From the NCBI GenBank assembly GCA_013397455.1, contig VYZB01000120.1, forward strand, positions 924,250-988,249: 64,000 nucleotides of DNA. Direction: 5' to 3'. This document shows, piece by piece, positions 12,201 to 24,200 of this stretch. Both the position numbers and the translations under genes were made by a program. This DNA comes from Crotophaga sulcirostris. Taxonomy: Eukaryota > Chordata > Aves > Cuculiformes > Crotophagidae. The stretch's first letter is position 1. Every line of letters starts with the position of its first letter. Under the pieces are notes generated by a model, which saw only the letters and a program-made list of their open reading frames with translations, was not told the origin of the DNA and searched no databases.

Positions 12201-15200
12201 CAGTGAAAGAATGCACAATGACAGTTGGTATATTGCCTTCCTTGAATTAGATTTTTGAAGAATTTAGGAACTATTGGAAATATGATTAACTCTAAGCTAG
12301 AGGAGAATATTTTTATAGTATGAATAGCTGAATACAGTATGTATAGGCAATAAAAACCAAAGAACTGCAGAAACACTGGTCATCAGACCCACTGGTTTGT
12401 GTGCTGAATGCAGGATAATGATTCTCTGCAAAGCGGAGTTTGTTTTACAAAGGTCTACGATGCCCAGGCAAACTGAGTCTGTATTTTATACCTCAGGTTT
12501 TCATGACTGCTGAAGCTAGATCTCATCTGTGTTTCCTCATACTCCTTAACACTAATGGATGACTCTGCAGGTATGTATGGCCTTACAGCTGTAAGATTAG
12601 AAGGGCATCAAAATGAATCAGGATAGTCTCCTCCCTATAACTGAGCACACAAGTTTTCTTCTTGTTGAGATAAAAGATCTATTCTCACACAGATGTGAAA
12701 GATAATCCCTAAAAAACCTTTTTGACTATAAAAGGCCATCTTCAGTAATCACAGTTTCTTTCCAAGGACTGACAGCTCTGACATCTTCCACCACCAAAAG
12801 CTGAGGCAACTGATATGATTTAGGAAGAAACACATGCAATTGATAAATACAATATTCAGGGAATAGCTGATTATATTCTCCCACCAACATAAATAGAAGC
12901 AATGCTGACAGTTACATAAATTGCAGCTTTGTAACCCCATTTAGAAGTTACTTGATTTGTTGTAGTTTTTCCTTCAATCTTATTACTTTGTTCTTTGCTA
13001 ATTCTATTTTTAGCTTTTTGTTTCATCATAACATAGCTCTTGTGCTATTTACAATTCCTCCCTATATTCCTGTATTTTTATGTTAATATATCTGCTTTTT
13101 CTAAATAGTCTGGTGTCTCTACATACTGTTACAAACTTACAATAAAACAAAATGCCAATGCTGTATATAAATCAGTAAAGAAATTAAATGATAACCAAAA
13201 AGCTCATAAATATGATTCTTTCAGAGAAGACAATAAAACCTATGGGAGAAAGCTTCTAATGCCATGGACTTACTTTGTTTCTAATCACAGCATATCTTCA
13301 TTTATTAAATTACTATTATCAATTATTAAAATACAAAGTTCTCAGGTACACAGAAAAGTATTTAAAATACTTTTGAGGTGCCTGCTAATAAGCTTTATGC
13401 TGTAAAGCAGAAAGGTTATTTTATCTCAACATTCAACTAAAAGGAGAAGCCAAGTGTCTAGGTTTAACCACTATTTTTGTATTTGTCCAAATACAAAGAA
13501 AAGGATCAAAGCTGTTATAATGTTTAAGTAGGGCAAGGTAAAGTTCAATGAATGAAAATAAAATTAGACATCAACAGATGCTATTTTTTAAAATATTTCA
13601 GTGTGCAAAATTAACTTTGTTGACTGGCAAGAAGAATGCCAGGAGACAATCGTTCCTTTAAATTCAAGATGAATTTGAATTTTTAGAGAAACCGGAGACA
13701 TTTCGAAAATAAGCAAAGTGTTTCTGATAGGCATTATCATACTTATTTTATTTCTTAGCCACAGAAATCAGGCTTATTTTAAAATAACGGGAAAACAGAG
13801 AGCCCCAGTAGTCAGGAAAACAGAGAGTCCCAGTAGTTGCATTCTAGGCTACTCCTTTTAATAGGTCATTTGTATAATTTTTCTGGACATTCAAATGGAT
13901 TTTGTGTTCTTATGTAACCACATTATTATTAATAAAAAGCAACTATGAAATAAATGTGTACCAGAATGCTATTTTTTATGAAACAAATACTTGCATGTCA
14001 GACTATATATTTAAAAAAAATACACAAATTAAGTTTGCTAAGCAGTAAGTGCTGCAACAGAAATGCTACAAAGTAGAACATCATTAAAAGCCCAAGGAAT
14101 GCAGGTACTTCACTCATCACCACTCTGCCACACAGGTCATACTGGCAATCTATTTCCCCAAGGGAAGAGACCCATCTTTAGGTTTTTTTGGGGATTTTTT
14201 TTTTTCCCCAGAATTACACATTCAAGTGGTTTTATCAGGTGAATAATTAGTACCTACCTGTGCAAAAAGGACGATAGCTGTCCCCACCAAACTGTGCCAT
14301 CACTCCAACACCATAGGCAGCTGCTTGCCTCACCTCTGGGCTGTTGTCACATATTGACTGTAGCATTGGCCTCAGGAAGTATTCGGCATATTTGAATGAG
14401 GAAGGGCTGCAGTGCTCTACGATGTCATCAAACATGCACAGCCCCCACTGCCTGTCTGGCCATGGCCTATGGGGACACTGCATCAAAAACAGGTAACATT
14501 TAAGCCACCTTAAAGTTGGTAATTTTGTACAGTCAATGAGTATATCAACACCACAATCACAGTAACAGTGGTCTAGTATTTTTATTAAATTCCTCCTAGA
14601 TTAAATTGAATCCTACAAACACAATTTCCTGTAGTAATACTTGCAGCAGTACCATAAACAAAACCAAATCCAGGTGAATATCTGAGCTAATTAAAACAAT
14701 AATGATTTTAGGCTAAATCCGTTAATTTTATTTTTTTTTTCACACTTCATTACTTATTTCACTACCAATTTTCCCCATTACTCTGCAACGCTTTTTTGGC
14801 CCTCGTCTTGAAATCCCTTTTAGAAGGCATCAGATACTCCTAGACAAATTAAATTTCTCAAAATAGTTGTGTGTGTCGATGATTCTGGGTCTTGCAACAC
14901 AGAGATCAAGTAGGACAGCAGTGCAGCTGTTCAAAAAGAACAGGATAACAACTTCATACTTGATCCAGAATAAACCTTTAACTGCCTTTATTTTGTAAAA
15001 AAAAAAGATTGCTACATTCTATCTACCAAGTTCTCCAAGATTCCAGCATGGAAGGCCTATTAACACATGGGAAAAAAATAATCAAAGTAAAATGAAAAGA
15101 AAGCAAGGTACTTACAATAAGGTTGACAATTAGTGGAAGTAGCCTTTCAAACCATGGCAGTACCTTCTCCTTATAACTGCTGAATATTGAGTGCAAAATG

Positions 15201-18200
15201 TCCGATACTTTAGTCAAAATGTAAACGTCACTGTCATCCTGATTGGAAAAGGATACAACTCACATCAAGACTAATGATCTTTAAAATAGTACACATCACA
15301 TGAAATGCTAAGTTCTCTAAAGTAATGGAATAAAGTTGTTTAATTATTTCTTTTTTTTTTTTGTAAAACTAAACGTTTTCAGTTCACTATTTCTCAACTC
15401 TTGGTTTAACCATAGAATGACAGAATCATAGAATGGTTTGGGTTGGAAAGGGACAGTTTCAACTCCCCTGCCATGGGCAGGGACACTTTCCACTAGATTG
15501 GGTTGCTCAAAGTCCCCTCCAACTTGGCCTTGAACACTTCCAGAGAGGGGCGCATCCACAGCTTCCCTGGGCAACCTGTGCCAGTGCCTCACCACACCTC
15601 ATTGGAAAAAAAATTCTTGCTTACTCTCAATCTGTACCTACCTTCTTTTAGTTTAGAACTGTTGCCCCTTGTCCTGTCACTACAGGCCCTGGTAAAAAGT
15701 CTCTCTCCATCTTTTGTGTAAGCTCTCTTTATATTTTGAAAGACTGCAATGAGGTCTCCCCAGACCCTTCTCTTCTCCAGGCTGAAAAACCCCTATGAGG
15801 GCAGGCCGAGAGAATTGTAGAGGTGCTCCAGCTCTCTGATCATTTTTGTGGCCCTCCTCTGGACCCACCCCAACAGATCCATGTCTTTCTTGAGCTGTGG
15901 GCTCCAGAGGTAGACACAGCACTCCAGGTAGAGTCTGACTAGAGCAGAGTAGAGAGGAAGAATCATGTCCCTCAACCTGCTGGCAACGTTTCTTTTTATG
16001 CAGCCCAGGATACCATTGGCTTTCTGGTCTGCAGGCACACATTGCTGGGTCACGTCCAGCTTTTCAACCACCAGTAACCCCAAGTTGTCCTCTCTGCAGA
16101 GGCTGCACTCAATCCTTTCATCCTGCAGCCTGTATTGATACCAAGAGTTGCCCCGACCAAGGTGCAACACCTTGCACTTGACCTTTTTGAACTTTGAGCT
16201 TCCCACAGGCTCACCTCTCAAGCCTGTCCAGGTGGCTCCTGGATGGCACCCCATCCCTCAGGTGCATCAATTGCACCATCAGCTTGCTGTCATTTGCAAA
16301 CTTGCTGAGGGTGCACGCAATCCTACTGCCTGTGTTGTTAATAATGATATTGAACACTTCTGGTCCTGATAGAGCCCCCTGAGGGACACCCCTTGTTACT
16401 GGTCTCCAGCGGCTCAATGTCCAAATGAACACAACTCTTCAGACAGGGCCATCCAGCCACTTCCTCATCCTCCCAATAGTCCACCTGTCAAGTCCATCTC
16501 TCTCCTATTTAGTGACAAGGATGTTGTGTGGGATCATGGTAAAGGCCTTACAGAAGTCAAGACAGATGACATCAGTTGCTCTTCCTTGATCTACCAACAC
16601 AATCACTCCAGCATAGAAACCACTAGAGTAGTCAGGTATGATTTTCCCTTTGAGAAGCCGTATCAGCTTCCACGTGCCTTGACACGGCTTCCAGGAAAAT
16701 CTATTCCATGATCTTACCAAGCACAGAGACTGACTGGCTGATAGTTCCCAGGATCCTCCACTTAACCCTTCTTAAAAATGACCTGCTAGTACTCAGTTGC
16801 CGAGGACTTGAGGATTTGTTTCAAGGACAGAAAAATTTTATCCAGACAACTCCCTATACAGAAGACAAGAGTGCCCTCTTCCTCTTCTGTACCTTACAGA
16901 CACTGTAAAAGGCTTTTATTGAAAAGTAAACGCCTTTGTGACAGAAGATTACAGCAAAAATATAAGGAATATTAATCCTTTCCTCTTACTATTTAACTTA
17001 ATTTTTCATCTTGCCCAATTAATGCATTAAACTGCTGAAGTAAAGATCCTTAGCTCAGATTCAGCAATCAATTCATGTTATATCTGCAAGCATGGATTGT
17101 TCCATTGTGTTGGGAAAATCCTTTAACTTTGTTTTAAAGCAAGTTCTGCAGTTCTCAGTATGGTTCCTTTAATCAGTTTATACTTTAATAGGCAGGGAAA
17201 ACAGAATACAGCTGGCTTCAGGTCCCTAGTGACAAACTAACAAGTATTTCTCATGCAACAGGCAGTTTCATGCAACATGGTATTTAAACCCTCCCTGGTT
17301 ACACAAATTCTGCATTGTCAAGGCACAATTCAAGCAATAACTCTGGAACACAGGCACAAATAAGAACAAGTGGAGAACTGCTGCACGACACCACAAGGTC
17401 CACCTGGCCTGGTATTGCCTGTTTACTAACAGCCGATAACAGATGCTCAGGAGGTGAGCATAACACTTGCTTAGTGTTTGCCTTCTCCTACCCTCAATCA
17501 AATCCGCAGTTTAGTTACTGCCTAAGATGGGGCTGTGTTTGGATACCTGACTGAAACTACTGTTTAAGTATCTTTCCTAACTTCTCTATTCCTTTATATT
17601 TCTGCTGCCTTGAGGTAAGAGCTACACAAACATATTCTGGGACCAAAGGTGCATATCCAAATGTTACTCATTAGCATATGTTAATTCTGACCATATGGCA
17701 AGAGACATTCTGGTCCCACTCCTACTTTCACAGTCTTCCTTGTTGTCTTTAAAAAAATCAGCAAGGTTAATACAAATTAAAGTATCTTTAAAAACATCTT
17801 GCAACTCTGTTGCAGAGTATGGATTCAGCTTTTCCCAAACTGCTGCTTGCTAGCATTTTCTCTCATTATCAGTACACAGTGACACACAAGAAGAGATAAA
17901 CTGCCTAATTCACTGCCTACAAGAATGAACAGTAAACACTGAAAATATGAAAGTGAGAAAAATCAAGTTCTAAGCCAAGAGCCTTTCGTGAGTTTTGTTA
18001 TTTTTCGATCCCAAGCACTATGTAGACACCAGAAATGTATCTTTTTGAATGCTGGCCTAATGCTCTGAAAGGACATGGGCTCAAAAACTGTGCTGTTATT
18101 CAAGAATATACTTATATATGGTGTATGATCTGTTAAGATACATTCTGGAGTCTGCATACAGGTTAAACTCATGTAAACAAGCTTCACAGTTCAACTTCAC

Positions 18201-21200
18201 AAGCTTCACCCCCGCATTGTGTGGCAAAACAAATTTCCTAGTTCTTAATTTTCCTGAGTATCCTTTACGTCTCATGTTATAAGTGACTTATTCTTTATTG
18301 CTCTTCCCATACCACTACTGACTCAATGGAACTATCATATTTCTACAGTCATCTCTGCTTCAAACAAAGTCAGTCTGATATCTTAGCAGATAAGCAATCA
18401 GTTTGGTATTCTCTCACAAGTCAACACATTACGCCAGCTGTTTATCCCACTGACCTCCTCTGAGACTAGTTTAGGTCTATTCTTTTTGAGACAGGCTCTT
18501 GACCTGACTTATCATAGGTACTAGAGGTACAGTCAAGGTTAAGAGCCATCTAGGTCACAAGGCACAAAGCAAAAGCAAGTCAGCAGGGCTAGGCTTCAGA
18601 TTAGCACTGATAGAGCATTTGACAGCAGACTACTTAGAGTCATCTAAAAATTATTTGAGGGGATGATCCTGTGCTTCTTCCTTCAGAATACCAGACAAGA
18701 AAGCCTTCCGTATTTTCTAATTCACACATGCAGTGCGACCCATTTCTAACTGGAAATTTTGAAGGAATATGGTAACAGAACACTTCCAGCAAGAAATAAT
18801 CCTAAGGATGCACTGTGCTTTAACTAAGTAGCATAGCATATCCGTGCATTGTATTTCCATCCTGGTGCTTTATGAGTGGAAAAACTCCCCAAACCAACTT
18901 ACTTCATCTTGTAATGACTCTTCAACTTGTTCATCATAATCTTCATCTTGTCTTTTCACTAAATTAGAAAACAAATATTAAACCATTACATTTCTACAAG
19001 TGCATAAGAAGCCTGTGAAAGTGAAAAAATGATACAGAAACAAAATCAGAAAATATGAAACAGTGGCTGAAAATGCAACAGGAATTTTCTGTCTGTAAGA
19101 AGCTTCAAAGAGCTCCCACAGAAAAACAAGCATAAGAAGGCAGCTCAGTTTAAGAATGTGTAAAAGTACATGGAATAGAAAAACACACCTAACAAAGGTA
19201 ATGTCTTCATCTTAAAAGTTGAAATTCCAACCTAAAGAAACTATCAAGTAAACAAACTGTCTAAAATCCAAACTTAACACAATCACCCAAAGGAAAACAG
19301 AACTATTTCATTTGATATTATAAATAGTATTTTCATTACAGCTTTTGGCTTCAGACTCAATTGCCCAGCAATATACTGGTTATCAAAACTGTCCTATTCC
19401 TCACCAGCTTGTACATAAGGACAATAAAAGTGTATAGAAATAAGAAACTACCACTGCTTTAAGAAAACGGTAAAGACTTCAGATGAAAAAAACAAATGAC
19501 AATACCATAGACATGTGCACTATCTTTAAGTAAATCTGTCCATCTACTTTTGATTAAGCTACACAATTTCTACAAATGATGCCATCTTCATCCTCCCAGA
19601 GGATATATATTATATAATTCCTGGATTCTGTTGTTTCACAGACCAGTTACCTTACATGAAAACACAAATTCAAGAAATCAACTTTTTTTGGTGTTCAGAA
19701 ATTATTAGGGATTCTGCTTTACAGAACAACCATCATCACATGTTAACAGGGATTTATGTTGACTTACCCTGTCTTAGTTCTTGGTTTTTAAAGTGCTCTT
19801 CTAGTTTTCCTTTCAATATTCCTCCAAGTTCTTCAAAGTGTTCGTTGTTAAGGCATTCATCTCCCATTACCTCAATACACTAGTGAAAGAAAAATGATAA
19901 ATTTTCAGCTTTAAGTTACATGAGTAGACTCAATGAAATCTAAGAACACAGAAAATAGCAATACATGCTCTGCTTTAAGTGATCACTAGCAGAAATACTA
20001 CTAATAGAACACTCAGACTGTAATCAATGCTCAAAATATACAATAAGGCATGTGTACATGAGATGTATAGTGATACTATAACTTCAGTCTATGGTTTCTG
20101 GTTAAAACAAACAAATCTGGTAAATATTTTAGGTGAACACTTTGGTATTTTCATTTTTGCAAAAGAAAGTACAACTGAGTTTTCAATCAGCTATAACAAC
20201 ATTTATAGTCAAACCAAAATTCACACAGGAGGAAGCCTTGCATTTCTTCCAGCCACGTAAATGAACATTAAACACGTCCTTTCTTACTGTAAAAACTATG
20301 AACAGTAACGTGACAAAGCTTGTAAGGACAAAAGTTACCTTTGCAAAAGAATGCATTATTTCTGAAAGAACATCTGCATCTGGTTCTGTCCCAATGGCTT
20401 TGATGAGTGCATCACACATGAAGTGCCACATCTGTGTGAGGTACTCTGGCCCACGAACTCTAGCACATTCAAGAAGGGGGGGCATCGACTCTGCTGCCGC
20501 CACTCGAACACGTTTCATTATTAAGGAAATAAAACAATCACTACCAACAAGCTCCTTCTCAGCCTCCCTGATGCTATGCAGCCTTCTCACTGCCTCCTAG
20601 AGCTCAGCCACCTGTTGCAGGAGCTCCTCTACCTGGGCACACTTTTTGGACACACCCTGCTGCAGGAGAAAGGTCCAGGTACTTCTGGCAGTCTGAGGTC
20701 TGCACCAACCTCTGACTATAAATAAGCATTACAGACATGCTTATTTAAAAAGAAACTAGGGGAAAAATTAGTATACATTGCCTAAAATAGCATGTAAAAC
20801 AATGTTCTCTGAAACAATTTCTGCTATAAAGCAACAAAATATTTTAACACTAACACTTTGAACTCATTTAGGAAAGGTTCTGAGGAGACCTTATAGCAAC
20901 CAGGGACACCTTACACTAGACGAGGTTGCTCAAAGTCTCATCCAGCCTGGCTCTGAATACCTCCAGGGATGGGGCATCCACAAATTCTCTGGGCAATCTG
21001 TGCCAGTGTTTCACCACCCTCATGGGAAAAATTTCTTCCTAATATCTAACTTAGATCTCCCCTCTTTCAGCTTAAAACCTTTATCCCTTATCCCACCCCT
21101 GCACTCCCTGATAAAGAGCCCCTCCTCATCTTTCCTGTACACCCCCTTTAAGTACTGGAAGCATGATTTTGATTCTTCCAAAGTTCCCATTTTCACAATA

Positions 21201-24200
21201 GAATTTGTTAAAAGGATATCATCATGGAAATAGAACTTCAACAAGGGAACCATCAGCTTTACAACTTGCTCTGTGTACTCCACAAATCCTTCTTTTAGCT
21301 CTTTTGCATAGCAAACCTGAAACACAAAGCATGGAAGTGCCACCTTTAAGGGAAAATACTGTCACAAATATTTTTCAACTGTATAGTGTTGAGAGAGATT
21401 GTTTAAAATTTAAGGTTTTAGAATTTATTTAGAAAAAAAACATGCAATAATCCGTTTACCAACCCCCTCCACCATAGTATTTTAAGGAACCCCAATAGCA
21501 GCATTAGTTCTCACTCAGTACATGCATATATGTTTTAAACCAGATTCAGAAATATCACTATTTGCAAAAAGAAACTAAGGTTTAACATCTCAAATTCCTT
21601 AAAAGTTGTTTTGCTAACAAAGGAAATCTCTTAATCTTAAAAACTGAAGTTCCAACCTAAAGAAACTATCAAGTAAATCAAGTAAACAAAGTGTCTAAAA
21701 CCCAAACTTAACACAATCACCCAAAGAAAAACAGAACTATTTCATTTGATATTATAAATAATATTTTCATTACAGCTTTTGGCTTCAGACTCAATTGTCC
21801 AGCAATATACTGGTTACCAAAACTGTCCTATTACTCACCAGCATCTGGCATGCAGTTGCTTTTTCTTCAAGACCTGCGGTTTTAATTCCAAAACTTTGCT
21901 GATCTCCTAGGTTTACAAATTCCCAACCATCATCATCACTCATATTCTCCATATCTTGTGCTGTTACACAAAGGGGGAAAAAAAATATCTAGAAGTGCTA
22001 CAAAACATTTATTTCAGTATTTTTTCCAAGCAAAACATTATCTCAAACCTACTGTCTAAGAGAGCGACTTCAGGTTTAATGGATGCAGTCTTCATTAAAG
22101 GTCCCATGACGACAGGAAGGTACTGCTGAAACTCCTTTCCAAGAATTTTGCACATTCTGGCCCATGCTGAGATCATATAAGAAATCTGTAAACAATAACA
22201 GAGTCAGAATTTTCACGTCCCACATTTTATTTTAATGTATACTTGAACAGAAATCATAAAGCAAGAACATTATAAAACAGGACTTCTAAAAAGAATTCAT
22301 CAGCAGTGCATACAACTTATTTCAAAGAGAACTAATCCAATATGCAATCAATGTAAAAATGCATCTTCAAACAACCTATTCCAAGTTTTTATTTATAACA
22401 ATGCATTGACAGTACCTCTGATCAGAATTGCTATACATGTAGAAATGTGACAGTATAAGATGTACTTGTAATGTAGTCATGACTGTCTTGGAAAGTTAGT
22501 TTCATTCTGAAATAAATCATTTCCTGAATTTAAATGATACTACCAAGCCATGTTCCTGAAAACAGCAAATGGAGCAAAACCAGATTGCAATATGTATTTT
22601 CACAGGAGTATTTGTTTTCAGACGCACAAGTCAAAATAGCTCTCCACTCATTAGAGCAGCTGTCTAACAAGCCTTGTTGAACTATTTATAAGAAGGTGAC
22701 AGCAAGGGAATAGGTCATACAATGCCAAAGTAGTTACTAACAGACAAGGGAACGGTTACCCATGTGCTGAAACTTCTTCAGCAAACACAGGTCTTGGAAC
22801 TCGCATTTCCTAAACACGCTCCAGTGAAAGATCCTAAGGTCGTCTTAGGGCTATCAATCTCAGTTTTTGTAAAGTATGTTGAACAATTAGCCTGAAGGTG
22901 TAGTTACATGGCAGGAGGAGAAATGTCACATGCACAAAGGACATTCTTAATACAAACAATGAGCTACACCCCACAAAGAGACAATTTTAACATACCTGTG
23001 GATCATCATCTTCTAGATCACTGAAGTCTGTCTGTGTCTTCAATAACAGCTGCATTACATCTGATGCATCCTGCATAAACTAGATAGAGAAAACAACTAT
23101 GTTTTTATAGGCAAATTAAAAGGGTACATTTCTGAGACTTAACACTAAGTGAGCATTTGTGTCCAACACACTATCAAGACACAAGTGAAAGCTGGAAATA
23201 GACTGAAACATGGATAAAAGTGAAAATAAGTTCTTTTTCTGGAAGCATCACCAAGTCATTCTTGTCTTAAGTTTCACCGTACCTCTATTCACATGCCTGA
23301 AAGCAGAGGACTATTTAAATAAAACACAACATAAATACTAATACAAAAAATAATCTGACAATTCTAACTTCCCCAGATATCCTCCTTACTATTTTGACTC
23401 ATTTATGGAACTAGGATAAAAGCTGATAGCATAAGCTACTTACTCATGAGTTAGTAATATTTTAAGTTACATCAGATGCCCCAGTGATGTTACATCTACT
23501 CTCTTTTCACTCCTCACTTTCCCAGTATTACTCCAAGAATAATTTATTAAACACTAATTATGTTTAAAATCTGTTTAAAATTTAGTTGCACAAATATAAG
23601 TCTACTGGTAGCCCTAAGGCAAGGAAAAAGGCTATTCATTTTTTTTTGGGGGGGGGCACCATTAGTATTTTTGTACCGCATACATCACATTATTTTACTT
23701 CAAAGTGTGATTTTCTGCTTTCTTCACTCAATAAAATTAAAATCTGTAAGCCACAATGCAAACTTGCTATCGAACATCTCTTATACAACTCTTACACAGT
23801 CCTACACAGTTGTTTCTTGGTACTTTTACAGAAACATTTTAATCAACTTACCATCAACAAAAAACCCTGCTGTATTTACATCAAGCCTCGTGAAAAACAA
23901 GTGCTTCAAGTTCTACTATAAGCACATTTGGATGTTTTCAGGTATCTACACAGAAAAAATGATGCTAAGTTTCCTTTTAACTACATACATTTTACCTGCC
24001 GTTCTGACACTGCCTAAATGAGATGCTTCAGCATTTCAATTGAGGCAAAAATAACCCCACTCAGGAAGGAAAGAAAATAACCTACTTGTTTTCAACATTG
24101 TTCAGAATGACAAGAATAACTTAAGCTGCAATATGTTCTTAAGATTCTATTCCACATTTGTGAATCTAAACAGCAAGACAGTTACCTGAGAGATGAAAAC

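Larger units (their letters stand above)
20512..21219 (-). other. IPO5 intron 18: U12-type AT-AC intron
   Basis: The intron starts ATATCCTTTT and ends in AC. A TCCTTAAT element at 20527-20520 fits the U12 branch-site consensus TCCTTRAY, and its adenosines lie about 9-10 nt before the splice. No polypyrimidine tract precedes the 3' end. All this is diagnostic of the minor spliceosome. Protein frame ([14 protein letters not shown]) requires these exact ends. The 708-bp intron also holds a CR1-derived fragment near each end. Confidence 0.95.

Noticed and set aside
15793..16254. 153-codon minus-strand frame
   Set aside because: Part of the CR1 at 15411-16815.
20512..20590. Apparent extension of the exon 19 frame to the right
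   Set aside because: This is intron 18 read-through into CR1-like sequence. The AT-AC junction explains the true exon edge.
23560..24021. 153-codon plus-strand frame in intron 14
   Set aside because: AT-rich, Phe/Leu/Ile-rich, no motif, antisense and overlapped by another frame. Most likely chance.
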